Shown here in pieces: positions 6,779 to 15,736 of a DNA stretch of 64,000 nt (positions within the stretch are counted from its first letter, which is position 1; each line of letters starts with the position of its first letter). Source of the DNA: 2-02-FULL-55-14 sp964534125. Lineage in GTDB: Bacteria; Bacteroidota; Ignavibacteria; UBA10030. The stretch spans positions 1 through 64,000 of the forward strand of contig CAZHOJ010000006.1 of the NCBI GenBank assembly GCA_964534125.1. Reading direction: 5' to 3'. Below the pieces are notes generated by a model, which had not been told where the DNA came from, ran no database searches, and worked only from the letters and a program-made list of their open reading frames with translations. The position numbers were made by a program, and so were the translations under genes.

Positions 6779-7651
6779 ATGTGGGTCATGCGCGCATACG
6801 CGTTCACACGTGCCCTTTGCCTCACGTATCCGGTGTCGGCATACTGCCTGATCGCGTTCGCGATCACCTGGGGATTGAAATATTCCTACGCGGTCACAGT
6901 GTCAGCCTTCGGCATGCCGGCGTTCAACTTCAGCCTCATTGCACAGTATGGCCCCTCCCTATCGGCCGTAGCCCTTATCGCACTCACCGAAGGACCGGAA
7001 GGCCTCCGCCGCACCGGCCAAAGCCTGCTCAACTGGCGGGTAGGAACACGATGGCTGCTTCTGGCTGCCGGTTTCGAACCGGTGATGTTCCTTGCGATCA
7101 CCCTGCTGTGCTGGACCCAGCAGGGCGGTCTTCCGTCGATGAGTGCCCCGTCCTTTCTGGCGGCCCTCGTTTCATATTGTGCAACGTTCGTGATCGGCAT
7201 GGTCCGGTGGGGGCTCGCCGAAGAGATCGGCTGGCGGGGCTGGATGTTCCCCAAACTGCAGAGCAGGATGTCGCCCCTCAGGGCCTCACTGGTCCTGGCA
7301 GTCGTGACCACGCTCTGGCATATCCACCCGCTGTCCCTGCCGGAGATCGGCCTGAGCAAGGAAGGCGCGTATCTCATCGGCGCCTATCCGGAGTTCGTCG
7401 AACGGCTGATCATTTCTGTCCCTATTGTGCTTGTGATCACCTTCATATACAACAATGTCAGGGGAAGTCTGTTCGTCATGATGCTGTTCCATTCGGCAAG
7501 CAATACGTCGTACTTTTGGATCAGCGACACGTTCGGGGGTGTGCAGTCCGATTGTTTCAGAACAGGCTTTCTCGCAGTGCTTCTTGTGCTTGCTTTGGTC
7601 TTTTCGATCGTGGTGGCGCGCCAGAAGGAGGTCGTGCAAACGGCAGGGTGA
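6779..7651 (+). CDS. CPBP-family intramembrane metalloprotease
   Basis: A polytopic membrane protein of about 290 residues with six to eight hydrophobic segments. The CPBP (CaaX protease and bacteriocin-processing) motifs are present: EEIGWRG (Glu148, Glu149, Arg153), LWHIHP (His181) and FHSASN (His238), the predicted metal-binding and catalytic set. Family members cleave prenylated proteins or small peptides, and some give bacteriocin self-immunity; the substrate here cannot be told. ATG 6779 and ATG 6788 are both possible starts and neither has a strong Shine-Dalgarno. It is the first intact ordinary gene after the cassette array. The long overlapping frame 6721-7749 is a shadow. Confidence 0.85.
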   Translation: MWVMRAYAFTRALCLTYPVSAYCLIAFAITWGLKYSYAVTVSAFGMPAFNFSLIAQYGPSLSAVALIALTEGPEGLRRTGQSLLNWRVGTRWLLLAAGFEPVMFLAITLLCWTQQGGLPSMSAPSFLAALVSYCATFVIGMVRWGLAEEIGWRGWMFPKLQSRMSPLRASLVLAVVTTLWHIHPLSLPEIGLSKEGAYLIGAYPEFVERLIISVPIVLVITFIYNNVRGSLFVMMLFHSASNTSYFWISDTFGGVQSDCFRTGFLAVLLVLALVFSIVVARQKEVVQTAG

Positions 7652-7657
7652 CACCTG

Positions 7658-8260
7658 ATGATGACAGACAGCCGCCATTGGACGCATGCTTTCCTTTTTG
7701 CCCTCCTGCTGCCCCTTACGCTTGCCGGTCAGCAGGCCTCGTCTCTTGACACACCCTCCCCGTGGTATCTCTCCGTGCAGTACCTCGGACTGACCTACCA
7801 TCCCGAGGGGGGCAATACGCCGGAGGTCTACCCTCTCAAGCTGGACAGGAAGGCGTATCTTGTGCTCGATGTGGGTGCGGCCGGAAAACTGGACTACCGG
7901 CTCAACCGGTATGCATTCGTTCGCGTCACCGCTGCGTTGTACATGGACTGTGCGTTCGTTGCGGCCGGATGTCTGCATGCCGGCCCGCGGCTGGAACACG
8001 CCTGGGGCGACAACAGCGTCAATGCGGGCATCGGCCCGATCTTCAGTTTCCGGCAGGACTGGCATCGGTTCCCGCAGTATGTGGATGACGAGTTCTACGG
8101 AAAGCGTGTCTTTTACGGATGGCAGTACCGCTTGTACCCGGTCGCGATGGAGTTCGAATATCTGCGACGCATCAATGAGACGACGGAATTCCAGTGGTCC
8201 GTCATCCCGGGCGGAGACCTCATTCTCACTTCTCTGTTCGGCCTCAGGTTCCAGCTTTGA
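7658..8260 (+). CDS. Exported protein of unknown function
   Basis: The protein has 200 residues, with a signal peptide ending near LAGQQAS. The mature part has alternating aromatic/polar strands (WYLSVQYLGLTYHPEG, YAFVRVTAALYMDC, VAMEFEYLRRI) and ends LFGLRFQL, like a small outer-membrane barrel with a terminal aromatic/hydrophobic residue pattern. I do not recognise a family. It starts 6 bp after the CPBP gene and is probably cotranscribed; GCAGGGTGAC just upstream is a weak ribosome site. Confidence 0.65.
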   Translation: MMTDSRHWTHAFLFALLLPLTLAGQQASSLDTPSPWYLSVQYLGLTYHPEGGNTPEVYPLKLDRKAYLVLDVGAAGKLDYRLNRYAFVRVTAALYMDCAFVAAGCLHAGPRLEHAWGDNSVNAGIGPIFSFRQDWHRFPQYVDDEFYGKRVFYGWQYRLYPVAMEFEYLRRINETTEFQWSVIPGGDLILTSLFGLRFQL

Positions 8261-8402
8261 GGGGCCCTGCGTCCGCTACTGTTTCTGCAGGAATTTTGTC
8301 GTACGCTTGAGGGTGGGCACATAGAACTCCGGTCAATTTCAATTCTCCTGCGTTCTATGAGTTCTTTGCGGTTACTCTTCCAAGGCACAAATCCGTTCAC
8401 CA

Positions 8403-8897
8403 ATGCAGATCTCCCGCAGCAGAATTCTCGGCATCCTCGGCCTCGGCCTTAACTGGGGCATCATCTGGGGTGTCACGTTCACCCTGCTTACAGTTGTCAT
8501 CGGCGGCGGAGAAGAGCCGCCTCTTGTGGACACGACTGCTGCCCTGGCCGGCATCGTTGCCGGACTTTCCTTCGGCCTCATCCTCGCCTATGCGGAGAAC
8601 AAGAAGCCTATCGCTGAGCTGTCGGCTGTCCGCGTCGCAGCATGGGGCGGTTTCGCATCGCTCGTATGGCCGGTCGCTGCAGGGATGCCGGCAGATACGA
8701 TGATCGTCATGTGCCTCTTCGGCGCCGTGTATGCAGCGCTGATGGTGATCGTGTCGCATGCATATGGCCGACGGAAAGGAAAGCCATCGTTCGTGTGGAT
8801 GATCATCGGAAGGAGTATGCGAGATCCGCTGCGGGCGGTGTGTGGATCTTCGAGGAATGGTTCTCGCAACGGCGCCACGACCGCTACGCACTATTGA
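8403..8897 (+). CDS. Small polytopic membrane protein, unknown
   Basis: 164 residues with four hydrophobic stretches (ILGLGLNWGIIWGVTFTLLT, TAALAGIVAGLSFGLILAYA, AAWGGFASLVWPVAAGM, MIVMCLFGAVYAALMVIVS). The last 25 residues are low-complexity and Ser/Arg/Asn-rich, unlike the rest, so the C-terminus may be altered by a frameshift or reading into non-coding sequence. No family recognised. No clear Shine-Dalgarno is seen before the ATG. Confidence 0.55.
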   Translation: MQISRSRILGILGLGLNWGIIWGVTFTLLTVVIGGGEEPPLVDTTAALAGIVAGLSFGLILAYAENKKPIAELSAVRVAAWGGFASLVWPVAAGMPADTMIVMCLFGAVYAALMVIVSHAYGRRKGKPSFVWMIIGRSMRDPLRAVCGSSRNGSRNGATTATHY

Positions 8898-8938
8898 ACG
8901 TAGCGAGCGTTGCGACGTGGCGAGAAATAACCACACCT

Positions 8939-9322
8939 ATGACCCACATTGAGAATCACATCGTACTGCGATCTGAGGACAGCACCCTGCTCGTCGTCAG
9001 CCGAACCTCCGATGCATTTATCGCTTCTCCGGGGGATTTTCTTAACATGCTGGCGTGGGGAGGCGAGCGGGATACATCTGCGTTTGTTCTGAAGGCTGTC
9101 AACTTTACGGCTGCCTTCTACGACCTCAGAACCGGCCTGGCAGGGGAGATCCTCCAGAAGGTCTCCAATTACCGCTGCAGGCTGGCGATCGTCGGTCCGT
9201 TCAGCATGGTCACAAGCGAACGGTTCCGTGAGTTCATGAGCGAGTCGAACAAAGGCCGGCAGGTGTGCTTCGCCCGGGGCGAGGAGGAAGCCCGCGTGTG
9301 GCTGGCGAAGACCAGAGAATGA
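8939..9322 (+). CDS. DUF4180-family protein
   Basis: From the ATG at 8939 this is a 127-residue protein. FYDLRTGLAGEILQKVSNYR followed by LAIVGPF and the C-terminal FMSESNKGRQVCFARGEEEA are the signature of DUF4180, a family of small cytoplasmic proteins of unknown function. The same frame is open back to 8642, but that upstream part overlaps the preceding membrane protein and has no recognisable character. Confidence 0.8.
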   Translation: MTHIENHIVLRSEDSTLLVVSRTSDAFIASPGDFLNMLAWGGERDTSAFVLKAVNFTAAFYDLRTGLAGEILQKVSNYRCRLAIVGPFSMVTSERFREFMSESNKGRQVCFARGEEEARVWLAKTRE

Positions 9323-9418
9323 TCTGGACCCGGACTTTCGTCTTTCGTGCCCCTGCTTAGGGTCTGGTTAGCTTTTCAAAGTTTAGCATTTTGCGTCTTC
9401 AGCTCTCGAAAGGACACC

Positions 9419-10036
9419 ATGAAACAAAGCGACCAATATCTCGAGGAACACGTTCTCGTCTTCCCATCTGAGCTCCTCAAGACCCTCGGATATTTTCAGG
9501 GCCTCTCTTTCGACGTCGAGAAGTATCTCCGGGTGATCCTCGACCCCGCGAACACGCATTATATGCAGCGGAAGGATGCGGAAACTGATCCGTCGTTCAA
9601 GCAGATCATCCCGTACGTCGTTCTCCATCACGGGGATCGCGTGTTCTCATACAGGCGCGGCAAACTGCAGGCGGAAAAGAGGCTTCTGGGCAATTATTCT
9701 ATCGGCGTAGGGGGACACATTTCTGTGCACGATCCAGCCCTGTTCGGCTCGACATACCAAGAGGGATTGAAGCGCGAGGTCAACGAAGAGATCCAGATCG
9801 GCTCCCCGTACACCGAAAGAGTTGCTGCATTACTGAATGACGATTCGAACGATGTTGGCAAGGTCCACTTCGGCATCGTCCACACCTTTTCCCTCGAGAC
9901 GCCGGCGGTGGAGCCGAAAGAAAAGTCCATCAACGAACCAGCATTTGTCGGGAAAGATGAATTACGCGCGAAGGTCGAGGCGTATGAGAACTGGTCGCGG
10001 ATCTGTATAGAGAACCTTGACCGACTGCTGAAGTAG
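9419..10036 (+). CDS. NUDIX-domain phosphoesterase
   Basis: 205 residues from the ATG at 9419, preceded by CGAAAGGACACC. The NUDIX box is spread over residues 98-125: GGHISVHD, then FGSTYQEGLKREVNEEI with the REVNEE core that binds divalent metal; a few residues are inserted between the glycines and the REV motif compared with the classical spacing. Family members hydrolyse nucleoside diphosphates linked to another moiety. Substrate cannot be deduced. It is followed by a convergent lipoprotein gene with no clear terminator between. Confidence 0.85.
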   Translation: MKQSDQYLEEHVLVFPSELLKTLGYFQGLSFDVEKYLRVILDPANTHYMQRKDAETDPSFKQIIPYVVLHHGDRVFSYRRGKLQAEKRLLGNYSIGVGGHISVHDPALFGSTYQEGLKREVNEEIQIGSPYTERVAALLNDDSNDVGKVHFGIVHTFSLETPAVEPKEKSINEPAFVGKDELRAKVEAYENWSRICIENLDRLLK

Positions 10037-10163
10037 AACCGGGGAAGGACGGCAAAGGGCAGGGGGCATGGAGCAAAGAGCTCGAAGACCTTTGCGCTTC
10101 GTCGCTGTTGCAGGTCCGCAATTCCCACTTCACCCTGCCCGCTGCTCTATGTCCTCTGCTTGT
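10037..10163. repeat. Intergenic low-complexity word repeats
   Basis: This spacer between convergent genes is built of short iterated words. GGGCAGGGGGCATGGAGC and, inverted about 80 bp on, a relative of the same string (CCCTGCCCGCTGCTCTATGT) can pair loosely. No gene is seen. Similar iterated words occur in other spacers of the window. Confidence 0.4.
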
Positions 10164-10877
10164 TCACTGTAGGACCACCCAATTCGCCAGCGTCCCCTCC
10201 GACAGGAACGCATCTCCCGCACACCCGAGCGGGTCTCCGTCCCTCTCCTGCTGTGTGATGACCATTGCTGAGCGAGAGGTGACCCCTCTGGCCTGATATT
10301 GCTGGAAGACCGCATCGGTCATGATGTCGAACCACGAGACCAGCTTCCAGCCGTGGCCCGTGACCACTCCGACCGCGATATCAGACATCGTCTGCGAACC
10401 GATGTGATGTCCGAGCACCTGACCTGCTGCAACACGGTCCCCGACCGCCAGCGGGTTTGCCATCGCAACATGAAAGATGATGATGATGAATGCCGGCTGA
10501 TCGTCACACCGGATCTGCACCTGTGTTCCAGCCCATTCTTCGTAGATCCTGAGCACAGAGCCGCTCACCGGGGAGGTTATCGTTATTGAGGCCCAATCAA
10601 CGCTTCCCAAAGGCTCGAAGTAATGCTTCAGACTGCGACATTGCTCGAAATCGTCCCAGTAATCGTGCCCCACTGCCGACCTGAATTTCGAGATCCGGCC
10701 GATCGTCAGCAGGTCGATGTAGTTCACGGCGGCGAACTTCGGTACGCCGAGGGTCTGGACATCGTAGGTCGGCTCCTGTTCCGGCTGGACGGCATTGTCG
10801 CCGTTGTCCTTATGACACGACGGCACAATGATCAGCGCCAGGCCAAACGTGCGGATGATGCGGAGAAACGATTTCAT
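10164..10877 (-). CDS. M23/LytM-like lipoprotein, catalytic residues apparently lost
   Basis: From ATG 10877 (Shine-Dalgarno GAGGA) this is a 237-residue lipoprotein with lipobox IVPSC at Cys21. Residues about 95-170 resemble the beta-lytic M23 fold: ITSPVSGSVLRIYEEW, IIFHVAMANPLAVGDRVAAG and QVLGHHIGSQ follow the SPVxGxV / H / GDxVxAGQxLG order of peptidoglycan endopeptidases. The canonical HxxxD and HxH zinc ligands are not evident, so it is probably a non-catalytic member or a divergent one. An in-frame extension to 11006 is rejected because it would put 43 residues ahead of a well-formed signal peptide. Confidence 0.65.
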   Translation of the reverse strand: MKSFLRIIRTFGLALIIVPSCHKDNGDNAVQPEQEPTYDVQTLGVPKFAAVNYIDLLTIGRISKFRSAVGHDYWDDFEQCRSLKHYFEPLGSVDWASITITSPVSGSVLRIYEEWAGTQVQIRCDDQPAFIIIIFHVAMANPLAVGDRVAAGQVLGHHIGSQTMSDIAVGVVTGHGWKLVSWFDIMTDAVFQQYQARGVTSRSAMVITQQERDGDPLGCAGDAFLSEGTLANWVVLQ

Positions 10878-10890
10878 GGCATCCTCACAT

Positions 10891-10962
10891 GCAGTCGTGT
10901 GACTGCTGCAGAACAACGAAAGCCCCCGCCGAACGCTGAGAAGCGCTCTCCGGAGGCTTTCG
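10891..10962 (-). promoter_or_regulatory. Two hairpins in the leader of the M23-like lipoprotein gene
   Basis: GCAGTC-GTGT-GACTGC (10891-10906) is a perfect 6-bp stem ending 14 bp ahead of the start codon and next to the Shine-Dalgarno sequence. A second structure pairs CGAAAGCC (10917-10924) with GGCTTTCG (10955-10962) and contains an inner AGCGCT stem. They may be leader structures or a terminator remnant. Confidence 0.4.
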
Positions 10963-11098
10963 ATGAATACCATGCATCCCCGGTCTCTGGGGAGCGGTTT
11001 ATTCATACAAATCTACATCGGTTCTGTTACACTGTCAATCGGCCTTTATCGGTCCTCCGTCTTCCATCTTCTATCCCATAAATTCCTATCTTCCCACC

Positions 11099-12013
11099 AT
11101 GCCGGACCACGTGACACGCAGGCAGTTCCTCGGAGCCGCTGCGGCAGGCGCGCTGACACTCGAAGCCCTCGCACGCGCGACCACCATCAATGGTATCCCC
11201 CGCCGAAAGCTTGGCTCCACGGGCCTCGAAGTGACCGCTCTCGGCCTCGGCTGTGCAACGCTCGGTTTCGGAGATCTGACCGTGGCCGAAGGCGCCCGCA
11301 TCGTCGAGGCCTGTATCGATGGCGGTATCACATACATCGATTGCGCAAGCAGCTACCGCAATGCCGAGGAGAAGGTCGGCGAAGTGATGAAGCGCCGCCG
11401 CAAGGAAGTGGTGCTCGCCACAAAGGCACTCGAACGCACCAAAGAAGATGCCTGGCGCGAGATCAACCGAAGCCTGGAGCGTCTACAGACCGACACCGTG
11501 GACCTGCTGCAAGTGCATGCCGTGAACAGCATGGCCGATCTCGACCGCGTGAGCGGAGAGGACGGAGCGCTGGCGGCTGCCATCCGTGCAAAGGACGAAG
11601 GGATGTGCAGACACATCGGCATCACTGGCCACACCAGGCCCGAGGTAATCGCAGCCGCCCTCGACCGGTACCCGTTCGCGACCACCCTTGTCCCGCTCAG
11701 CTCGACCGACGCGATGGTGAGCGATTTCGCACCGGTCGTTTTCCCTCTCGCGAAGGAACGCGGCTTCGGGGTCATCGCCATGAAGGTGCTCGCGGCCGGA
11801 AAGATGACAGACCATCCTGCAGAAAGCATCCGTTACAGTCTGTCGCTTCCGGTGAGCGTTGCCATTGTCGGCATGGGCTCGGTCGCCGAGGTGAAGCAGA
11901 ACATCGCAACCGCGATAGCCTTCACCCCCATGACCGGCGACGAGATGGATGCCCTCGAGCGCCGCACGGCTCACCGGGCGAATACTGATGTGATGTGGTG
12001 GAAGCGCGGATGA
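11099..12013 (+). CDS. Aldo/keto reductase with Tat signal
   Basis: 304 residues. The N-terminus (TRRQFLGAAAAGALTLEALA) is a twin-arginine signal, so the enzyme is probably exported folded with its cofactor. The body is an aldo/keto reductase: RKLGSTGLEVTALGLG, the catalytic Asp and Tyr in YIDCASSYRNAE, Lys in VVLATKALE and His in DLLQVHAV. Members of this exported subgroup are common in FCB bacteria; substrates are largely unknown. Residues that would bind NADP(H) near the C-terminus (IVGMGSVAEVKQN) are present. It is a single gene with its own upstream spacer. Confidence 0.9.
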   Translation: MPDHVTRRQFLGAAAAGALTLEALARATTINGIPRRKLGSTGLEVTALGLGCATLGFGDLTVAEGARIVEACIDGGITYIDCASSYRNAEEKVGEVMKRRRKEVVLATKALERTKEDAWREINRSLERLQTDTVDLLQVHAVNSMADLDRVSGEDGALAAAIRAKDEGMCRHIGITGHTRPEVIAAALDRYPFATTLVPLSSTDAMVSDFAPVVFPLAKERGFGVIAMKVLAAGKMTDHPAESIRYSLSLPVSVAIVGMGSVAEVKQNIATAIAFTPMTGDEMDALERRTAHRANTDVMWWKRG

Positions 12014-12028
12014 GAACGAAGAGATCCG

Positions 12029-12105
12029 CGATTGTCGATTTTCGATTGGCGAATACCCTGAGAATTGTCAATCATCAATCGTCGATCGAAAATTTCCTCT
12101 GACCG
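12029..12105. repeat. Intergenic TCGATTGTC/GACAATTGA word repeat
   Basis: The spacer ahead of the ROK kinase contains ATTGTCGATTTTCGATTGG and, further on, AATTGTCAATCATCAATCG, followed by GTCGATCGAAAA. The words can fold on each other and recur in the mreB-mreC spacer at 57796-57878. No coding content. Confidence 0.5.
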
Positions 12106-12127
12106 CATTTCTTCCTACCTTTCCCCC

Positions 12128-13081
12128 ATGACCTCCAACCCGACCGTTCTTGCTGTCGACCTCGGAGGCACGACCGTCAAGGCCGGCCTCGTCAGCGCTG
12201 TCGGCGACATCCTATATCAGAACAAGCTCCCCACCCTCCCCGATGAAGGCCCCGACACAGTCATCGGACAGATCGAAGCCGCGCTTCGTGATGTCATGAC
12301 GAAAGGTGCGTTCCCGCTCCATTCGGCCATCGGCATCGGCGCACCCGGCGTGGTGAACGACACTGGTGTGGTCAAGGCGCCCCCGAATCTGAAAGGATGG
12401 GACGAGGTCCACCTCGCCGAAGAGCTTACGAAGCGGTTCCCCGGATTCAGCGTCGTCGTGGAGAACGACGCCAACGTTGCAGCCATTGCTGAGTCGAGAT
12501 TCGGCGCCGGAAAGGAGCACGAGAATTTCCTGTTCGTCATCTGGGGCACGGGCGTCGGCGGCGGGATCATTTTGGGCAACAAGATCTATCGCGGACCGAC
12601 AGGAGGTGCCGGAGAGATCGGACACATCTCCATCGATCATGGCGGCCCGCCGTGCAACTGCGGCAGCACCGGCTGCATCGAGGCATACATCGGGCAGCGC
12701 TATCTTTCGCAGCGGACCGTCGAAAAGATCCGGAAAGGGGCACGCTCCACATTGCCGGACCTGGTGTCCGGAGACCTGTCCAAAATAGAGCCCATGTACA
12801 TCGCACAGGCCGCCCAATCCGGCGATTCTTTCTCGAAACAGGTCCTCGAAGAGGCTGGCATGCTTCTTGGGGTTGCTATCGCCGCTGTCATGAACACACT
12901 TGACCTTCGGATAAGCATCATCGGGGGCGGGGTCTCTGCGGCGGGCGATTTTGTCCTGGAAGCGATCGAGGGATCTGTCCGGCAACACGTGCTCAAACCC
13001 CTTCGACCGGACATCCGCGTCCTTCAGGCGACACAGGGGAACGCTGCCGGACTCCTTGGTGCTGCCGGACTCGTCCTGTAG
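12128..13081 (+). CDS. ROK-family sugar kinase (glucokinase-like)
   Basis: 317 residues from ATG 12128. The N-terminal phosphate loop (AVDLGGTTVKAGLV), the acidic VVENDANVAAIAESRFGAG and the zinc site CNCGSTGCIEAYIG define the ROK family. WGTGVGGGIILGNKIYRG is the second ATP-site motif. ROK kinases phosphorylate glucose, N-acetylglucosamine or related sugars. Residues cannot separate these, but glucokinase is most common in this context. There is no DNA-binding domain, so it is a kinase rather than a repressor. It ends 3 bp before lptD and is probably cotranscribed with it. Confidence 0.9.
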   Translation: MTSNPTVLAVDLGGTTVKAGLVSAVGDILYQNKLPTLPDEGPDTVIGQIEAALRDVMTKGAFPLHSAIGIGAPGVVNDTGVVKAPPNLKGWDEVHLAEELTKRFPGFSVVVENDANVAAIAESRFGAGKEHENFLFVIWGTGVGGGIILGNKIYRGPTGGAGEIGHISIDHGGPPCNCGSTGCIEAYIGQRYLSQRTVEKIRKGARSTLPDLVSGDLSKIEPMYIAQAAQSGDSFSKQVLEEAGMLLGVAIAAVMNTLDLRISIIGGGVSAAGDFVLEAIEGSVRQHVLKPLRPDIRVLQATQGNAAGLLGAAGLVL

Positions 13082-13084
13082 CAC

Positions 13085-15610
13085 ATGCATCGACACCTCC
13101 TTCCCGTCATTCTCACCGTCTGCTGTGCCATCCCGGTACCGGCCCAGGAATCCTCCGCCGTTCCCGACTCGACCCTCGCCGCACCGCCCGACAGCATACG
13201 TCCCGCCGGGGTGGACACGCTCGTCACCTACAGCGCGACGGACTCGATCGTCTACTCGATGCGGACACGGTACATGAACCTCTACGGAGAGGGGAAGACA
13301 TCGTACCAGCAGATGTCGCTGTCGGCGGAACAGATAGAGGTGAACTGGGACACGGCAACGATGACAGCCGTCGGGGTGCAGGACACGGCCCGCGCAGATT
13401 CCGTCATCGGGTCTCCGCTCATTCAGGATGCCGGAGAGGAGTACTCGGGAGAACGGGTGTCATACAACTTCCGGACGCGCAAGGGGCGCATCACTGTCGC
13501 CTCCACCGAGATCGACGAAGGCTATTACACCGGCGAGCAGATCAAGAAGATCGATACGGACGTCCTGTATATCGCCGACGGCCGGTACACCACGTGCGAC
13601 AAGGACCACCCGCATTTCTTCTTCATCAGCCCGAAGATGAAGCTCTACGTCCGCGACAAGGTCGTTGCAGAACCCGTCTACTTCTACGTCGCCGACGTCC
13701 CCGTCTTTGCGCTTCCCTTCGGCGTGTTCCCGGCGAGAGGGGGCCGTGCATCTGGCATCATCGCACCTGCCTACGGGTCCGACGGGCGGCGCGGACAGTA
13801 CCTGAGCCACCTCGGCTACTATTGGGCCATCAGCGACTATGTCGACTTCGCATCAGCGTTCGACCTCTCCTCGAAAGGAGGATGGGCCAACCGTTCGAGG
13901 TTCAATTATGCCCTGCGGTATAATTTCGTCGGGTCGCTGTCCGGGGAGTACCGCAAGGTCATCCTCGGCGAGCAGAACGATCCCGGCTACCAGACGAGCG
14001 ATGCCTACGACGTCACCTGGCTGCACAACCAGGAGATAGACCCCACGGCCCGGTTCGATGTGAACTTCCGGTTCTCCTCCGGCAACTTCCGCGACTACAG
14101 CCAGAGCATCGAGGACATCCTCCGGCAGAACATTTTCTCGGCCGCGTCGTTCGTGAAGCGCTGGGATGAGTCCAACCGTACCCTCTCTGTGAGCGTGACG
14201 CGCGACCAGAGCCTGACGAACGGCGACATCCGCGAGGTGCTTCCCACCATCAGCTTCACGCAGAGCCAGATCTTCCCCTTCCGCCCGCGCGTGACATCCC
14301 GGGGCCTGTCCGGCGTCAGCGAGGCGGACCGCCCGTGGATCGAGAAGCTCGGCCTCAACTACAGCGCCAACTTCAGCAACCAGCGGACGAAGATGCAGAT
14401 GCCCATCGCGGGGATCAAGGTGGGGGACACCTTGCTCACGGTGGACGACTACCGGAGGACGAGCTCACAGTCGCTCGGGCAGAACCTCGGCTTCTCCATC
14501 TCGCCGAAGGTGGGTTTCGTCACCATCACGCCGTCGTTGTCCTTCTCCGACACCCGAAGCTGGTCGTCGAGCGAAACCCCGCAGCGCAACGCCGCAGACA
14601 GCCTTCTCGTGTTCGCGGACCGGAAGGACCAGACAATACAGGGAACGCTGCGAACAGGTATTTCCGCCTCGACGCGGTTCTACGGCATTGCCCAGCCGGG
14701 CATCTTCGGCATCGAAGCATTCCGGCATACGGTCAATCCCACCCTCTCCCTCACGTACGGCAAGCAGGTCTATTGGCAGAACACCTCGCCCATCCCAAAA
14801 TACCAGCTGCTGGCGAACATGAACGTGGCGAACAACTTCGAGATGAAGGTGGCGACCTCGGACACGACCGAGCCGGCGAAGGTCCAGCTGATGAACGTCG
14901 GCCTCGGCACATCGTACGACTTCGCGAAGGATTCGCTCAATTTCAGCCCGCTGGGGCTCACGGCCAGGACCGACATCGGGTCCCTGCTAAACATCAGCGG
15001 CTCGGCAACCTACAATCTCTACCAGTTCGACCCTGCCGCCAATGCGCGCGTACAGCGTTATCTGCTGTCGGAAGCCGGAAAACTGGGCGACCTGACGAAC
15101 GTCTCCCTGAGCCTTTCCACATCCCTCCGCGGCGAGAAGAAGCAGCCCCGCGGTACACAGGGCGTGCCGACGGACGTTCAGCAGAAACAGTCTGACCTCG
15201 AAGGGACCGGCCTCGTTCCGACCCCGCGCCCGGTGTACCAGACCATCTACGACCGCGAGGAAGCGGATTTTTCTATTCCCTGGAACCTGACGATCTCCTA
15301 CACCTTTTCGCAGTCGCAGCCGACGCCCGTATCACCCGTCTTCCGCACCTCATCCGCGAACGCGAGCCTCTCCTTCAACCTCACGGAGACCTGGCAGGTT
15401 GGCACCACGGCATCGTATGACTTCGTCAACAAGAAGCATTTCATCCCCTCTGTCGACGTGACGAAGGACCTGCACTGCTGGACGATGCGCTTTACGTGGT
15501 ATCCGATGGGTGTGCGGGAAGGCTACCGGCTGGAACTGCGGGTGAAGGCGCCCCAACTGCAGGACGTGAAGGTGACAAAACAGAGCAGCGTGAGAGGAGT
15601 GTATTACTAA
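13085..15610 (+). CDS. lptD: LPS-assembly outer-membrane protein LptD
   Basis: 841 residues with a Sec signal peptide (LPVILTVCCAIPVPAQ). Residues about 50-190 form the periplasmic OstA/LptA-like jellyroll (YMNLYGEGKTSYQQMSLSAE, GVQDTARADS, YNFRTRKGRITVASTEIDEG). The rest is a large beta-barrel beginning FALPFGVFPARGGRASGIIAPAYG, a conserved LptD signature. The protein takes LPS from the Lpt bridge and places it in the outer leaflet, so the organism should make LPS. It lacks the usual disulphide-bonding cysteine pattern of the E. coli protein, but Cys pairs are not universal. The gene follows the ROK kinase with a 3-bp gap. Confidence 0.88.
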   Translation: MHRHLLPVILTVCCAIPVPAQESSAVPDSTLAAPPDSIRPAGVDTLVTYSATDSIVYSMRTRYMNLYGEGKTSYQQMSLSAEQIEVNWDTATMTAVGVQDTARADSVIGSPLIQDAGEEYSGERVSYNFRTRKGRITVASTEIDEGYYTGEQIKKIDTDVLYIADGRYTTCDKDHPHFFFISPKMKLYVRDKVVAEPVYFYVADVPVFALPFGVFPARGGRASGIIAPAYGSDGRRGQYLSHLGYYWAISDYVDFASAFDLSSKGGWANRSRFNYALRYNFVGSLSGEYRKVILGEQNDPGYQTSDAYDVTWLHNQEIDPTARFDVNFRFSSGNFRDYSQSIEDILRQNIFSAASFVKRWDESNRTLSVSVTRDQSLTNGDIREVLPTISFTQSQIFPFRPRVTSRGLSGVSEADRPWIEKLGLNYSANFSNQRTKMQMPIAGIKVGDTLLTVDDYRRTSSQSLGQNLGFSISPKVGFVTITPSLSFSDTRSWSSSETPQRNAADSLLVFADRKDQTIQGTLRTGISASTRFYGIAQPGIFGIEAFRHTVNPTLSLTYGKQVYWQNTSPIPKYQLLANMNVANNFEMKVATSDTTEPAKVQLMNVGLGTSYDFAKDSLNFSPLGLTARTDIGSLLNISGSATYNLYQFDPAANARVQRYLLSEAGKLGDLTNVSLSLSTSLRGEKKQPRGTQGVPTDVQQKQSDLEGTGLVPTPRPVYQTIYDREEADFSIPWNLTISYTFSQSQPTPVSPVFRTSSANASLSFNLTETWQVGTTASYDFVNKKHFIPSVDVTKDLHCWTMRFTWYPMGVREGYRLELRVKAPQLQDVKVTKQSSVRGVYY

Positions 15611-15736
15611 GAGAAATTGGTGAGAGGTGACCGAGGGGAAGAAGACGGTAGGCAGTAAGCTGGATCAGGCAGGCGGTAACCTGTGATGTGGAACTTCCCT
15701 TCTTCTGCTATCCACCTGCAGTCCCCTGCGTACTGT

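Noticed and set aside
6721..7749. 342-codon frame overlapping the CPBP gene
   Set aside because: It overlaps the protease gene with intact catalytic motifs; the composition (Pro/Arg/His-rich) is typical of an out-of-frame shadow.
8642..9322. Long N-terminal extension of the DUF4180 gene
   Set aside because: It overlaps the preceding membrane-protein gene and shows no family match; the ATG at 8939 gives the normal family length.
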